A DNA stretch of 32,493 nt from Methanoregula sp. (GCF_003170075.1 NZ_PMZU01000054.1:1-32493), one strand, 5' to 3'; counted from the first letter of the stretch, positions 13,976-22,212 are shown. Numbers and translations: made by a program. Notes: generated from the letters alone by a model not told the origin.

Positions 13976-14159
13976 TCCCGAGTGCCTTGAGAAGCTCGGT
14001 CAGAGGAATGCCGTGCGCTTCCGCTGCTTCACGGATGGTCTCGCCGCGGGCGATTGCGCACCCGACACAGCCCATGCCAAACTTGAAGAGGGCTTCGGTC
14101 GCGTCGGGCTTTGCCTGAAGAAGATCATAGATTGTAGAGTCTGCGGTTAATTCAGCCAT
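13965..14159 (-). CDS. DUF1858 domain protein
   Basis: A 64-residue DUF1858 protein, related to the N-terminal part of ScdA-type iron-sulfur repair proteins. The family pattern is clear: STIYDLLQAKPDATEALFKFGMGC then VGCAIARGETIREAAEAHGI, with C-x2-C at C31/C34. The role is unproven; redox or iron-sulfur handling is the usual guess. It is convergent with cbiZ and overlaps its end by 11 bp, and divergent from rpa. A TATA-like TTTATG (about 14185-14191 on the minus strand) would give a short leader. Confidence 0.88.
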   Translation of the reverse strand: MAELTADSTIYDLLQAKPDATEALFKFGMGCVGCAIARGETIREAAEAHGIPLTELLKALGIKE

Positions 14160-14195
14160 ACTACACTTAGTTCCCGTGCGGGGACATAAATCTCA

Positions 14196-14210
14196 CCATC
14201 GCGGCGATGG
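14196..14210. promoter_or_regulatory. 15-bp palindrome between DUF1858 gene and rpa
   Basis: CCATCGC-G-GCGATGG has perfect 7-bp arms around one base. It lies just upstream of the TATA-like box of the DUF1858 gene and about 40 bp before the rpa TATA box, so it may be an operator acting on one or both. Confidence 0.4.
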
Positions 14211-14249
14211 CCAACCGGCAAACGTTCACTTTCGCAGCGCACGGTACGC

Positions 14250-14258
14250 AATATATAC
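14250..14258 (+). promoter_or_regulatory. TATA box of rpa
   Basis: AATATATAC is centred about 41 bp before the rpa ATG, predicting a leader of some 15 bases that holds the ribosome site TTGGAGATG. Confidence 0.55.
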
Positions 14259-14294
14259 CATGATAAGATCCGATATACCCTTGGAGATGTATGT

Positions 14295-15548
14295 ATGGAT
14301 TATTCCGAAGTAACAGAGAGAATCTCCCGTAAGTTTTCCAAAAGCGGAAAAGAGATCGACCGCCAGAAAGTTGAAGGCAAGCTGCGCCGGCTCATCGACG
14401 AATTCGGCGTCCAGCCCTCAGAGGCGGAACGCAGTGTCTCAAACGAACTGGCAAAGGAATTCAACATCCCGGCCGCAGGTTCCAGCGGAGGGACGGGGGC
14501 AGGCGCGGGCGGCGCGACCGAGCAGAAGGCGATTGCTCAGGCACAGCCCGGCGACTGGGTGACCCTTGAAGGGAAAGTTGTTTCCCTTGCCGCGCCCGCA
14601 TCCCCGGCCATCGCCCAGAGCGGGATCATTGCCGATGAATCGGGCGGGATCCGGTTTGTGGTCTGGGCGAAGTCCAATGCGCTGAAGATGAAAGAGGGTG
14701 CATGGTACCGCATCGAATCGGCCGTGGTGGACGAATACAAAAATATCCCGAACCTCAAGGTGCATTCGGGGACCACGATCACGGAAATCGAAAAGACTGA
14801 TCCGCTCATCCCGGAACCGTCGCCGATCCGGGATCTCCGGCCCGGTATCGGGAGCGTCCGCGCAAAAGTGATCCAGGAATGGGAAGTCACGCACGACCGT
14901 ATGCTCCAGTCCGGCCTGCTGGGCGACGAGACCGGCACGGTCAAGTTCGTGATCTGGAAAGAGCCAGGCAAGGAAAAACTCGCCGTGGGCACGGTCTACT
15001 CGGTCTTCTATGCGCAGGTGGACGAGTATAACGAACGGCTCTCGCTCAACATCACGACCGCGACGATCATGCAGGAGGAAGGAGATATTGTCACGGCAAC
15101 TGGCGGCGATGTGGAGATCCGGGGCGCCATCGTACATATCGCACCCGGCTCCGGGATCATCAAGCGCTGCCCGGTTCCGGGATGCAATCGTGCCCTCTCC
15201 CGGCAGAACTACTGCCCGATCCACGAGATCCAGCCCAATTTTGTCTACGACCTGAGGATCAAGGGCTGGCTTGACGATGGCGAGAAGACGCACAACATTC
15301 TCTTAAAGCGTGACGTCGTGGAAGCGCTGACCGGGATCAATCTCGACCAGGCAAAAGAGATCGCGGAGAACAACCCGCTTGGGATGGACGAGGTCTTTTT
15401 GCAGATGCGGGACAAGGTGCTCGGCCGGTACGTGGCCTGCAAAGGCCGCGAGATCGAGAACCGGCTGCTCGTGAATACCTGCGAGCGGATGCACTTCGAG
15501 AGCGGGGAGCATGCAAAGCTCCTGAACCGGGCCGGGGGTGCACCATGA
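14295..15548 (+). CDS. Replication protein A, single-strand DNA binding
   Basis: The archaeal RPA large-type subunit, which coats single-stranded DNA in replication, recombination and repair. The 417 residues hold a helical N-terminus (1-60), a glycine-rich linker (SSGGTGAGAGGATE), an OB fold near 80-170 (DWVTLEGKVVSLA...GGIRFVVWAKS), a second near 185-275 (SVRAKVIQEWEVTHDRM, GTVKFVIWKEPG), and a third near 275-380 that carries a zinc finger (CPVPGCNRALSRQNYCPIH). GGAGATG precedes ATG 14295. Its stop overlaps the start of the next gene, the usual pairing of archaeal rpa with its accessory gene. Confidence 0.93.
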   Translation: MDYSEVTERISRKFSKSGKEIDRQKVEGKLRRLIDEFGVQPSEAERSVSNELAKEFNIPAAGSSGGTGAGAGGATEQKAIAQAQPGDWVTLEGKVVSLAAPASPAIAQSGIIADESGGIRFVVWAKSNALKMKEGAWYRIESAVVDEYKNIPNLKVHSGTTITEIEKTDPLIPEPSPIRDLRPGIGSVRAKVIQEWEVTHDRMLQSGLLGDETGTVKFVIWKEPGKEKLAVGTVYSVFYAQVDEYNERLSLNITTATIMQEEGDIVTATGGDVEIRGAIVHIAPGSGIIKRCPVPGCNRALSRQNYCPIHEIQPNFVYDLRIKGWLDDGEKTHNILLKRDVVEALTGINLDQAKEIAENNPLGMDEVFLQMRDKVLGRYVACKGREIENRLLVNTCERMHFESGEHAKLLNRAGGAP

Positions 15549-16144
15549 GCGGAACGGCACCGGAGATGGGCCGGCGGGACGGGAGTTTCGAGCGCGAGCC
15601 GGCACGTCGGGTCTTTGCGAGCGAACTGAGGGAGTGCCGGTACCAGTTCAAGGATGGCGAGGACGAGAAGAGCCCCACGTTCGTGCTCCTCCCGACAGGA
15701 GAGCGCAGCAACCGGATCTTCATTGTTGGCACGCTGACCGAGAAGACCCGGCAGGGCGAGCAGAACATCTTCTACCGGGGCCGGGTGATCGACCCGACCG
15801 GTACCTTCTTTATCATGGCGGGAAGCTACCAGCCCGAGGCGATGCAGCAGCTCGCAAAGATCGAGACACCTGCATTTGTCGCGGTCATCGGGAAACCGAA
15901 CCTGTACCAGAAGCCGGATGGTTCGTATCTCGCCTCGGTCCGGGTCGAAGCGATCACGGTCGTGGACAAGGACACCCGGGATCTCTGGGTGCTGGACACG
16001 GCCGCCCACACGCTCGACCGTGTCGATGCACTCGCAACCAGCACGAGCCCGGACATCGTCAAAGCAAAGGAGCAGTATCCCAGTGTTGATCCGGCGGTGT
16101 ACCGGAAGATGGCCTACGATGCGCTGGCGCAGATCAAGATGTAA
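15545..16144 (+). CDS. RPA-associated protein (COG3390-type)
   Basis: A 199-residue protein, with an OB-like core (RIFIVGTLTEKTRQGEQNIF then YRGRVIDPTGTFFIMAGSY), of the kind found directly after rpa in many euryarchaea, where it associates with RPA. Its ATG overlaps the rpa stop by 4 bp, so expression is coupled. The C-terminal end has a helical segment (AVYRKMAYDALAQIKM). Length and context fit the family well. Confidence 0.9.
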   Translation: MSGTAPEMGRRDGSFEREPARRVFASELRECRYQFKDGEDEKSPTFVLLPTGERSNRIFIVGTLTEKTRQGEQNIFYRGRVIDPTGTFFIMAGSYQPEAMQQLAKIETPAFVAVIGKPNLYQKPDGSYLASVRVEAITVVDKDTRDLWVLDTAAHTLDRVDALATSTSPDIVKAKEQYPSVDPAVYRKMAYDALAQIKM

Positions 16145-16172
16145 TTTTTTTTAAACCTGACTTTTTTTAAAG
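16145..16172 (+). terminator. Double T-run after the rpa operon
   Basis: TTTTTTTT directly follows the stop and TTTTTTT lies some 12 bases on. This is a strong archaeal-type T-run terminator and separates the rpa pair from the CO dehydrogenase region. Confidence 0.5.
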
Positions 16173-16226
16173 AATTGAATGATTTAAACCATATTTTGTG
16201 ACCGTAGCCCTTGATATTCCTATGGA

Positions 16227-16369
16227 GCGATAAACGCCGCCGCCCCCGAAGGGACACCCCCGCGGCGGATCAATAAAAAATTACACCTCCCTCGCCCAGC
16301 GAGGCCCCGACGAGGCGGCCGAGCGACCCCGAAGGGGTGGGAACCCTTCTCGTTTTTTGAAATATCCGG
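16227..16369. repeat. Structured noncoding element, copy A
   Basis: A GC-rich element that recurs at 23193-23344 in the same orientation. Three inverted repeats line up in both copies: CCGCCGC...GCGGCGG (16237-16243 with 16260-16266), CCTCG-CCCAG-CGAGG, and ACCCC-GAA-GGGGT. The central part ACACCTCCCTCGCCCAGCGA is identical in both. No convincing gene is encoded on either strand. It may be a noncoding RNA, a nonautonomous mobile element or a repeat family; strand of action is unknown. Confidence 0.65.
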
Positions 16370-16634
16370 TCAACACCCCGGTCCCCCTCCACAGTGAAGG
16401 CCCGACAGGGACCTAGCAAATCCATTACGCGCCGGGGATTGTTCCGGTTTCTGGTGAACCTGATGTCGTTTCTGACAGGCCGGGGCCGGAATCCCGTGGA
16501 CCACGTGGGTGTCCAATGGTAGAGCAGGTTGCCCCGTACGTAACCTCTTATACGGTGAACTAATAATACCACAATATCCAAAACCGCCACTGACCGTGAC
16601 GGGATCGGGGAGGAAAGTATCGGAGGAAGGATCT
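16370..16634 (+). promoter_or_regulatory. Upstream region of the CO dehydrogenase operon
   Basis: About 265 bp without a gene. A TATA-like CTCTTATACG sits at 16545-16554, which would put the transcript start near 16575 and leave a leader of about 60 bases ending in GGAGGAAGG before cooF. GC-rich short inverted repeats such as CCGGGG/CCCCGG-type words occur further left, but no clear operator stands out. Confidence 0.35.
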
Positions 16635-17240
16635 ATGCAAACGGTTTTTGTCCGGCCTGAACTCTGTGTCTGTTGCAGGCATTGTGAAGTTGCATGTGCG
16701 GTGGAACACTCACAGAGCAAAACAATTTTTGGCGCAATCGGCGAAGAACGAATTTCCCAGCCGCGCATTCACGTTGAACCCGGGATTGACTACCTGGCTT
16801 TCCCGAACCGGTGCCGGCATTGCGATCCGGCGCCGTGCATGCAGGTCTGCCCGACAGATGCACTGGTCCGGGACAAACCCACCGGATCGGTGATTGTGCA
16901 GTACCCGTTGTGTATCGGCTGTGCGGTCTGCGCCATGGCCTGCCCGTTTGGGATCATTACGTTTCACCGGGTTTCTCAGATTTCGGCCGACCGTGATGTC
17001 AACGCCAAGTGCGACAACTGCATCGAACGGCAGAAAGCCGGGAAGATCCCTGCCTGTGCGGAAGCCTGCAAGACCGGGGCGCTCGAATTCGGCGATGCAA
17101 ACGATCTCATCCGCGTGAGCAGGAAGGATTTCACCCTGCGGATGCTCAAATCCGAAGGAACCGATGTGGAAGTACCACGGATACCGGAGAATGTCCGGGC
17201 GTTCAGGGCAATCTTAAAAGAACTTGCCGAAATGTCCTGA
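16635..17240 (+). CDS. cooF: CooF-type four-cluster ferredoxin
   Basis: An electron-carrying protein that takes electrons from CO dehydrogenase. The 201 residues hold four [4Fe-4S] motifs: C11/C14/C17/C21 (CVCCRHCEVAC), C60/C63/C68/C72 (CRHCDPAPCMQVCP), C93/C96/C99/C103 (CIGCAVCAMACP) and C126/C129/C141/C145 (CDNCIERQKAGKIPACAEAC). This is the HycB/CooF layout. ATG 16635 is fixed by GGAGGAAGG eight bases upstream; the open frame before it is not conserved-looking. It begins the operon and lies 24 bp before cooS. Related ferredoxins serve formate dehydrogenases and hydrogenases, but the neighbour settles the assignment. Confidence 0.9.
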   Translation: MQTVFVRPELCVCCRHCEVACAVEHSQSKTIFGAIGEERISQPRIHVEPGIDYLAFPNRCRHCDPAPCMQVCPTDALVRDKPTGSVIVQYPLCIGCAVCAMACPFGIITFHRVSQISADRDVNAKCDNCIERQKAGKIPACAEACKTGALEFGDANDLIRVSRKDFTLRMLKSEGTDVEVPRIPENVRAFRAILKELAEMS

Positions 17241-17264
17241 TAGGGAGATGAGGAGGGAAAAATC

Positions 17265-19157
17265 ATGATAAACAATTTGCCGGAAGCTCAGAAAATTGTC
17301 AAGAACCGTATGCTTGACCGGGCCGATCAGGAAACAGCTATCAAGGCAATGGACGACGGTGTCGAGACTGTCTGGGACCGTTTCGCCAGCCAGCAGCCGC
17401 AGTGCGGCTTCGGGAACCTCGGCGTCTGCTGCAACCGATGTGCCATGGGGCCCTGCCGTACCGAGCCGTTCGGGAAAAAACCGACCCGGGGTGTCTGCGG
17501 TGCGGAAGCCGATCTCATTGTCGCACGGAACCTGCTTGACGATCTTACCACCGGCGCTGCCGCCCACTCGGATCACGGGCGCGAAGTCGTCGAGGCAATG
17601 CTTGCGACCTCGGAAGGCCGGGCACAGGGGTACCAGATCCATGATGAAGGCAAGCTGCACGTGGTCGCGACAGAGTATGGCATAAAAACGGCCGGCCGGA
17701 AAAAAGAAGAGATCGCCGGCGAGCTGGCCCGGGCGCTGCTCGAAGAGTACGGGACGCTGAAAAACAGGATCCAGATGACCGAGCGTGCCCCTCAGAAAAC
17801 CAAAGACGCTTGGAAGAAGGCGGGGATTATGCCCCGCAGTGTCGACCGCGAGATCGTGGAGGCGATGCACCGGATCCACATGGGCGTCGATTCGGATTAC
17901 ACAAACATCCTCCTGCACGCGATGAGAACGGCCCTTTCCGACGGGTGGGGCGGCTCGATGATGGGAACCGATGCCTCCGATATCCTCTTTGGCACCCCGA
18001 CGCCGCTGAAGGCATGGATAAACCTTGCGACGATCAGCAGGGACAAGGTCAATATCGTCCTCCACGGGCACAACCCGGTCCTCTCCGATATGATCGTGAA
18101 GGCGGCAGCGGACCCGGGTCTCGTGAAGCGTGCAAAGGACGCCGGCGCAGCGGGTATCAACCTCGCCGGGATGTGCTGTACCGGGAACGAACTCCTCATG
18201 CGGCATGGCATCCCCCTTGCCGGCAGTTTCTTCGATCAGGAACTGGTGATTGCGACCGGGGCAATTGAGGCCATGGTGATCGACTACCAGTGCATCTTCC
18301 CCGCGGTAACCCAGACGGCCGGCTGTTACCACACAAAAGTCGTGACCACCAGCCGGAAGGCGAAGATCCCGGGCTCAATCTACAAGGAGTTCCGGCCGGA
18401 GAACGCCTACGACACCGCAAAGGAGATCATCGGACTTGCCATCGACAACTTCGCGAACCGGAACCCGGACCGGGTCAGGATCCCGGACAAGCCGATGCAG
18501 CTGATGTCGGGCTTCTCGGAAGAAGCGATCCGAAAGGCACTCGGCGGGACGTACAAGCCGCTGATCGATGCCATCGTTGCCGGGAAGATCAAGGGGGCCG
18601 TAGGTATTGTCGGCTGCAACAACCCGAAGATAAAGCAGGACTACGGCCATGTCACGCTGGCAAAAGAGCTGATCAGGCGGGACATTCTCGTGGTCGAGAC
18701 CGGGTGTGCCGCGATTGCATGCGGGAAGGCGGGCCTGCTCGTCCCCGAAGCCGCGGACATGGCAGGACCCGGGCTCAAGTCCGTCTGCAACGCGCTCGGC
18801 ATCCCGCCGGTGCTCCACATGGGCTCCTGCGTTGACTGCTCGCGCATCCTCGTGCTTGCCGCAAACATCGCAAAGGAACTCAATGTCGGTATCAGCGATC
18901 TTCCGCTGGGAGGAGCCGCACCCGAATGGTATTCGCAAAAAGCGATCTCGATCGGGACGTACTTTGTTGCATCGGGCGTCTACACAGTCCTTGGCATCGC
19001 ACCCAAGATTTTCGGGAGCAAGAACGTGGTAAACCTGCTTGCCGCCCAGCTCAACGGGGTCGTGAACGCGACGTTTGCAATAGAGCCGGACCCGGTAAAA
19101 GCCGCAGACCTTCTCGAAGCAGAGATCAACCGGAAGAGAAAGGCGCTTGGGATCTAA
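17265..19157 (+). CDS. cooS: Monofunctional Ni carbon monoxide dehydrogenase CooS
   Basis: CooS oxidises CO to CO2 (and can run backwards) at a Ni-Fe-S centre. The 630 residues are the usual length of the homodimeric bacterial-type enzyme, distinct from the CdhA subunit of the acetyl-CoA decarbonylase complex. Cluster D ligands C47 and C55 and cluster B ligands C56, C59, C64 and C78 have exactly the spacing known for the family. Candidates for the active C-cluster are H269 (LHGHNPVLS), C304 or C305 (AGMCCTGNEL), C343, C451 (GCNNPK), C481 and C522 (HMGSCVDC); K559 (SQKAISIGTY) is the expected acid-base lysine and H101/H104 (HSDHGRE) the proton path. A segment after C481 is about nine residues shorter than in the well-studied enzyme. 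AGGAGGGA precedes ATG 17265. Confidence 0.95.
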   Translation: MINNLPEAQKIVKNRMLDRADQETAIKAMDDGVETVWDRFASQQPQCGFGNLGVCCNRCAMGPCRTEPFGKKPTRGVCGAEADLIVARNLLDDLTTGAAAHSDHGREVVEAMLATSEGRAQGYQIHDEGKLHVVATEYGIKTAGRKKEEIAGELARALLEEYGTLKNRIQMTERAPQKTKDAWKKAGIMPRSVDREIVEAMHRIHMGVDSDYTNILLHAMRTALSDGWGGSMMGTDASDILFGTPTPLKAWINLATISRDKVNIVLHGHNPVLSDMIVKAAADPGLVKRAKDAGAAGINLAGMCCTGNELLMRHGIPLAGSFFDQELVIATGAIEAMVIDYQCIFPAVTQTAGCYHTKVVTTSRKAKIPGSIYKEFRPENAYDTAKEIIGLAIDNFANRNPDRVRIPDKPMQLMSGFSEEAIRKALGGTYKPLIDAIVAGKIKGAVGIVGCNNPKIKQDYGHVTLAKELIRRDILVVETGCAAIACGKAGLLVPEAADMAGPGLKSVCNALGIPPVLHMGSCVDCSRILVLAANIAKELNVGISDLPLGGAAPEWYSQKAISIGTYFVASGVYTVLGIAPKIFGSKNVVNLLAAQLNGVVNATFAIEPDPVKAADLLEAEINRKRKALGI

Positions 19158-19159
19158 AA

Positions 19160-19192
19160 CCCCCTCTGGAAGTTTTTTGTTTTTTTGGGGGG
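19160..19192 (+). promoter_or_regulatory. C5...G6 hairpin with T-runs between cooS and nuoE
   Basis: CCCCC (19160-19164) can pair with GGGGGG (19187-19192). The loop holds two T-runs (TTTTTTG TTTTTTT). The G-run also ends 4 bp before the nuoE ATG and is the only candidate ribosome site. The structure could partly end transcription after cooS or hide the start of nuoE, setting different levels for the two halves of the operon. Confidence 0.4.
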
Positions 19193-19196
19193 CATC

Positions 19197-19685
19197 ATGG
19201 AGGAAAAAACACTCGAAGAGATTATCGCCCGGTACGATTCGCCGACAGGAAAAGTTCTGGGTATTCTTGGCGATATCCAGCGCAGCGAAGGATACATTCC
19301 CCGCGAAACGCTGGAGATGCTCTCGGTAAAAATTGACGTACGCATCTCACAGCTCTACAGCATTGTCACGTTCTATTCGTTCTTCAGCCTGAAACCGGTT
19401 GGAGAGCACGTGATTACGATCTGCATGGGAACCGCCTGCCATGTAAGGGGTGCAGTTGGGGTCCTCGATGCGCTTGAGAGCCTGCTCGACATCCACGGCG
19501 ACACCACAGAGGACGGAAAATTCTCGGTCACCACAAAAGACAACAAATTCACGGTCGAGATCGCCCGGTGTTTCGGGGCATGCAGCATGGCGCCGGTCCT
19601 CCAGATCGACGGCACCCTCTACGGGTACGCGAACCCGGATACTCTGCCGGCCATCCTTGAACAGTATGGGTGGAGGGCAGCATGA
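19197..19685 (+). CDS. NuoE/HndA-like [2Fe-2S] subunit
   Basis: The small thioredoxin-fold iron-sulfur subunit of NADH dehydrogenase and bifurcating hydrogenase modules (NuoE, HoxE, HydC, HndA). The 162 residues show the helical N-terminus (KVLGILGDIQRSEGYIP, RISQLYSIVTFYSFFSLKP) and the four cluster ligands C76, C81 (CMGTACHVRGA), C125 and C129 (CFGACSMAPVLQID). ATG 19197 is used; a TTG at 19185 is also in frame. The stop overlaps the start of the NuoF-like gene, so translation is coupled. In a methanogen such a subunit without complex I points to an acquired NAD(P)-linked module. Confidence 0.92.
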   Translation: MEEKTLEEIIARYDSPTGKVLGILGDIQRSEGYIPRETLEMLSVKIDVRISQLYSIVTFYSFFSLKPVGEHVITICMGTACHVRGAVGVLDALESLLDIHGDTTEDGKFSVTTKDNKFTVEIARCFGACSMAPVLQIDGTLYGYANPDTLPAILEQYGWRAA

Positions 19686-21367
19686 CCGGAGTTTTTGATC
19701 GCGCCGCGGGAGAGGTGGCCGGGCAAAAAAAGATCCTGCCCGGAAAACCCCGGATCGCGGTCGGCCTTGCCACCTGCGGCATCGCGGTGGGCGGGGAAAA
19801 AGTCTACGAACGGTTACAGGAGATTATCAAAAAAACCGGTGTCGATATCAGTCTTGCCAAGACTGGCTGTATCGGCTACTGCCGGGAAGAGCCACTGGTC
19901 AACATCACGATCCCGGGAAAACCGCTGGTGATCCTTCACAAGGTGACGGAGGAGGACGCGGAAGGGATTGTGGAAGCCGTGAAGAAAGGCACCGTGCCGT
20001 ACAAAAAGGCGCTCTGCCGGGTGCCCTCGTGGGACCATGTGACCGGCACCGTTATCACGTACGGGAACGGATTTGACGAAATACCGCTCTACGCCGATAT
20101 CCCGTTCTTTAAGCACCAGAAAAAAGTGATCCTCCGGAACGCCGGCTTCATCAACCCCGAGGATATCGATGAATACCTTGCGGTGGGCGGGTATGCCGCA
20201 GCAGAGCAGGCTCTGACAAGGATGGACTCCGAGACCATCATCTCCGAAGTGGAAAAATCCGGGCTCCGGGGCCGGGGCGGCGCCGGTTTTCCCACGGGCA
20301 TGAAATGGCGGATCACCCGGGATGCGCCGGGAGCGGCAAAGTACATTATCTGCAATGCCGACGAGGGCGATCCCGGGGCATACATGAACCGCAACGAGAT
20401 GGAGAGCGATCCCCACATGCTCATTGAAGGCATGATCATCGGGGCCTATGCGATTGGGGCAAAGGAGGGCCTGATCTATATCCGGGCCGAGTACCCGCTT
20501 GCCATCAGGAGGCTTGTGCACGCCATCGGCGAGGCCCGGGCCTTGGGGCTCCTCGGGAAAGATATCATCGGGGCCGGATTTGATTTCGATATCCGGATCG
20601 CGACCGGTGCCGGTGCATTCGTGTGCGGCGAATCCACGGCCCTTGTCGCATCGATCGAGGGGCGGACCGGCCGGCCCCACCCCCGTCCTCCCCGGCTCAC
20701 GGATCCCGGCGGGGGGCTCTGGGGCATTCCCTCGGATCTCAACAATGTCGAGACATGGTGCAATATCCCGGTTATCATCAGAAACGGGAGCGGCTGGTAC
20801 GCGAAGATCGGGGCGGAAAAAAATGCCGGCACCAAGGTTTTCTCGCTCGTGGGAAAAGTCGACCGGGTCGGTCTTGTCGAAGTCCCGCTCGGGACATCGT
20901 TAAACACGATCGTCTGTGACATTGGAAACGGGGGCGCTCAGGGAAAAAAGGTAAAAGCCGTCCAGACCGGCGGACCTTCCGGCGGCTGTATCCCGGTCCG
21001 GCTCTTTGATACACCGGTGAATTATGAAAGCCTCAATGCGGTCGGTTCGATCATGGGCTCCGGGGGGATTGTCGTGATGGACGAAGACACGGACATGGTC
21101 GATATCGCCCGGTATTTCATCAACTTTGCAACCGGTGAATCCTGCGGGAAATGCGTCCCGTGCCGGGAAGGACTCCGGCACACACTCATCCTGCTTAACC
21201 GGCTCATAGCCCGGAAGGGAACGGCAAAGGACCTTGAAACGCTCGCGCTGCTGGCCGATACGATCAAAAACACGTCGCTGTGCGGCCTCGGGCAGTCTGC
21301 ACCAAACCCGGTCCTGACCACATTGGCGTATTTTAGGGAAGAATACGATGCGCTGGTGAAACCATGA
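19682..21367 (+). CDS. NuoF/HndC-like NAD(P)H- and FMN-binding subunit
   Basis: The flavin subunit where NAD(P)H meets the iron-sulfur chain. In 561 residues: an N-terminal thioredoxin-like [2Fe-2S] domain of the HndC/HydB kind (TCGIAVGG at 31-38, GCIGYC at 62-67), the FMN/NADH fold (GLRGRGGAGFPTGMKW at 194-209; ICNADEGDPGAYMNR; AGAFVCGESTALVASIEG), an SLBB-like part (VQTGGPSGGCIP), and a [4Fe-4S] site C488, C491, C494 and C534 (CGKCVPCREG...CGLGQSAPNP). The two extra C-terminal [4Fe-4S] clusters common in HydB/HndC are absent: the chain stops about 27 residues after C534. GGAGG precedes ATG 19682, which overlaps the nuoE stop. Confidence 0.93.
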   Translation: MTGVFDRAAGEVAGQKKILPGKPRIAVGLATCGIAVGGEKVYERLQEIIKKTGVDISLAKTGCIGYCREEPLVNITIPGKPLVILHKVTEEDAEGIVEAVKKGTVPYKKALCRVPSWDHVTGTVITYGNGFDEIPLYADIPFFKHQKKVILRNAGFINPEDIDEYLAVGGYAAAEQALTRMDSETIISEVEKSGLRGRGGAGFPTGMKWRITRDAPGAAKYIICNADEGDPGAYMNRNEMESDPHMLIEGMIIGAYAIGAKEGLIYIRAEYPLAIRRLVHAIGEARALGLLGKDIIGAGFDFDIRIATGAGAFVCGESTALVASIEGRTGRPHPRPPRLTDPGGGLWGIPSDLNNVETWCNIPVIIRNGSGWYAKIGAEKNAGTKVFSLVGKVDRVGLVEVPLGTSLNTIVCDIGNGGAQGKKVKAVQTGGPSGGCIPVRLFDTPVNYESLNAVGSIMGSGGIVVMDEDTDMVDIARYFINFATGESCGKCVPCREGLRHTLILLNRLIARKGTAKDLETLALLADTIKNTSLCGLGQSAPNPVLTTLAYFREEYDALVKP

Positions 21368-22212
21368 CACAGGGAAAGACCGGTACGGAACTTGCAGAGC
21401 CGCCAAAAAAACCGGTGACGGTCTCCATCAACGGGAATGCGTACCGGGCGGACGAGGGGGAGTGTCTTTTAACCGTTGCAGAACGCGTGAAAATCCCCAT
21501 TCCCCATTTCTGCTTTGAACAGTCGCTCGAACCGTACGGCGCCTGCCGGCTCTGCATGGTCGGGGTTGTCCACCACGGGAAGACCGTGATGGAGACGGCC
21601 TGCACCCTGCGAGCAAAAGAAGGCCTCACGGTCCTGACCGATACACCGGATATCGTGAAGTACCGGACCATCCTCTTCGAGCTGTACCTCGCCGAAGCAC
21701 CCAAATCTGCGGTCGTAAAGGAGATGGCCGCCCGGTACGGCGTGACAAAGACGCGGTTCCTGAGAAGGGTCGATACCGGCGACCCGCTCGGTGGCGCCTG
21801 TATCCTCTGCGGGTTATGCGTCCGGGTCTGCAACGAGATCATGGGTGCCGGCGCAATCAACTTCATCAACCGCGGCCCGTACACCGTGGTCAACACGCCC
21901 TTTACCGAACCGAGCCGGGACTGTTACGGGTGCGGTGCCTGTGCGGCCGTCTGCCCGACGCATGCAGTCAGTCTCGAAGACCGTGGCGGTGAACGGATCC
22001 TGCACTCATGGAGCGAGACAAAAGTTCCGTTGTCGCAGTGCGTGTCGTGCGGGAAGTACTTTGCGCCGGCGGCACTCGAAAAATCCGTGCTCTCCCGGAT
22101 CGAGCCCCCGCTGCGGGACGATCTCGAGGGACTCTGCCCGGCCTGCCGGGCAAAAAAGCTGGCGAAAAAAGAGATCCTTGCAGCAACGGGAGGAGATCCG
22201 GGCGATGCCTGA
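21364..22212 (+). CDS. HoxU/HndD-like iron-sulfur subunit without H-cluster domain
   Basis: An electron-wiring subunit of 282 residues, resembling the N-terminal part of HydA/HndD or HoxU. In order: a plant-type [2Fe-2S] domain (C50, C61, C64, C80; PYGACRLCMVGV), a linker, two [4Fe-4S] sites (C146/C149/C152/C156 in CILCGLCVRVC and C187/C190/C193/C197 in CYGCGACAAVCP), and a tail with two C-x2-C pairs (C226/C229 in CVSCGKYF, C258/C261 in CPACR). The His-Cys3 cluster found in HoxU and NuoG is missing, and so is the hydrogenase active-site domain. It overlaps nuoF by 4 bp and cooC by 8 bp. The likely job is to link CooF/CooS to the flavin subunit. Confidence 0.85.
   Translation: MTQGKTGTELAEPPKKPVTVSINGNAYRADEGECLLTVAERVKIPIPHFCFEQSLEPYGACRLCMVGVVHHGKTVMETACTLRAKEGLTVLTDTPDIVKYRTILFELYLAEAPKSAVVKEMAARYGVTKTRFLRRVDTGDPLGGACILCGLCVRVCNEIMGAGAINFINRGPYTVVNTPFTEPSRDCYGCGACAAVCPTHAVSLEDRGGERILHSWSETKVPLSQCVSCGKYFAPAALEKSVLSRIEPPLRDDLEGLCPACRAKKLAKKEILAATGGDPGDA

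Noticed and set aside
16270-16590. 106-codon minus-strand frame through repeat copy A
   Set aside because: Much of it is the GC-rich hairpin element; the matching frame in copy B is not kept open, there is no ribosome site, and pairing of stems is conserved rather than codons.
16635-17240. CooF-like gene as a formate dehydrogenase or hydrogenase ferredoxin subunit
   Set aside because: Motifs alone would allow it, but the gene lies 24 bp before cooS with cooC in the same operon.
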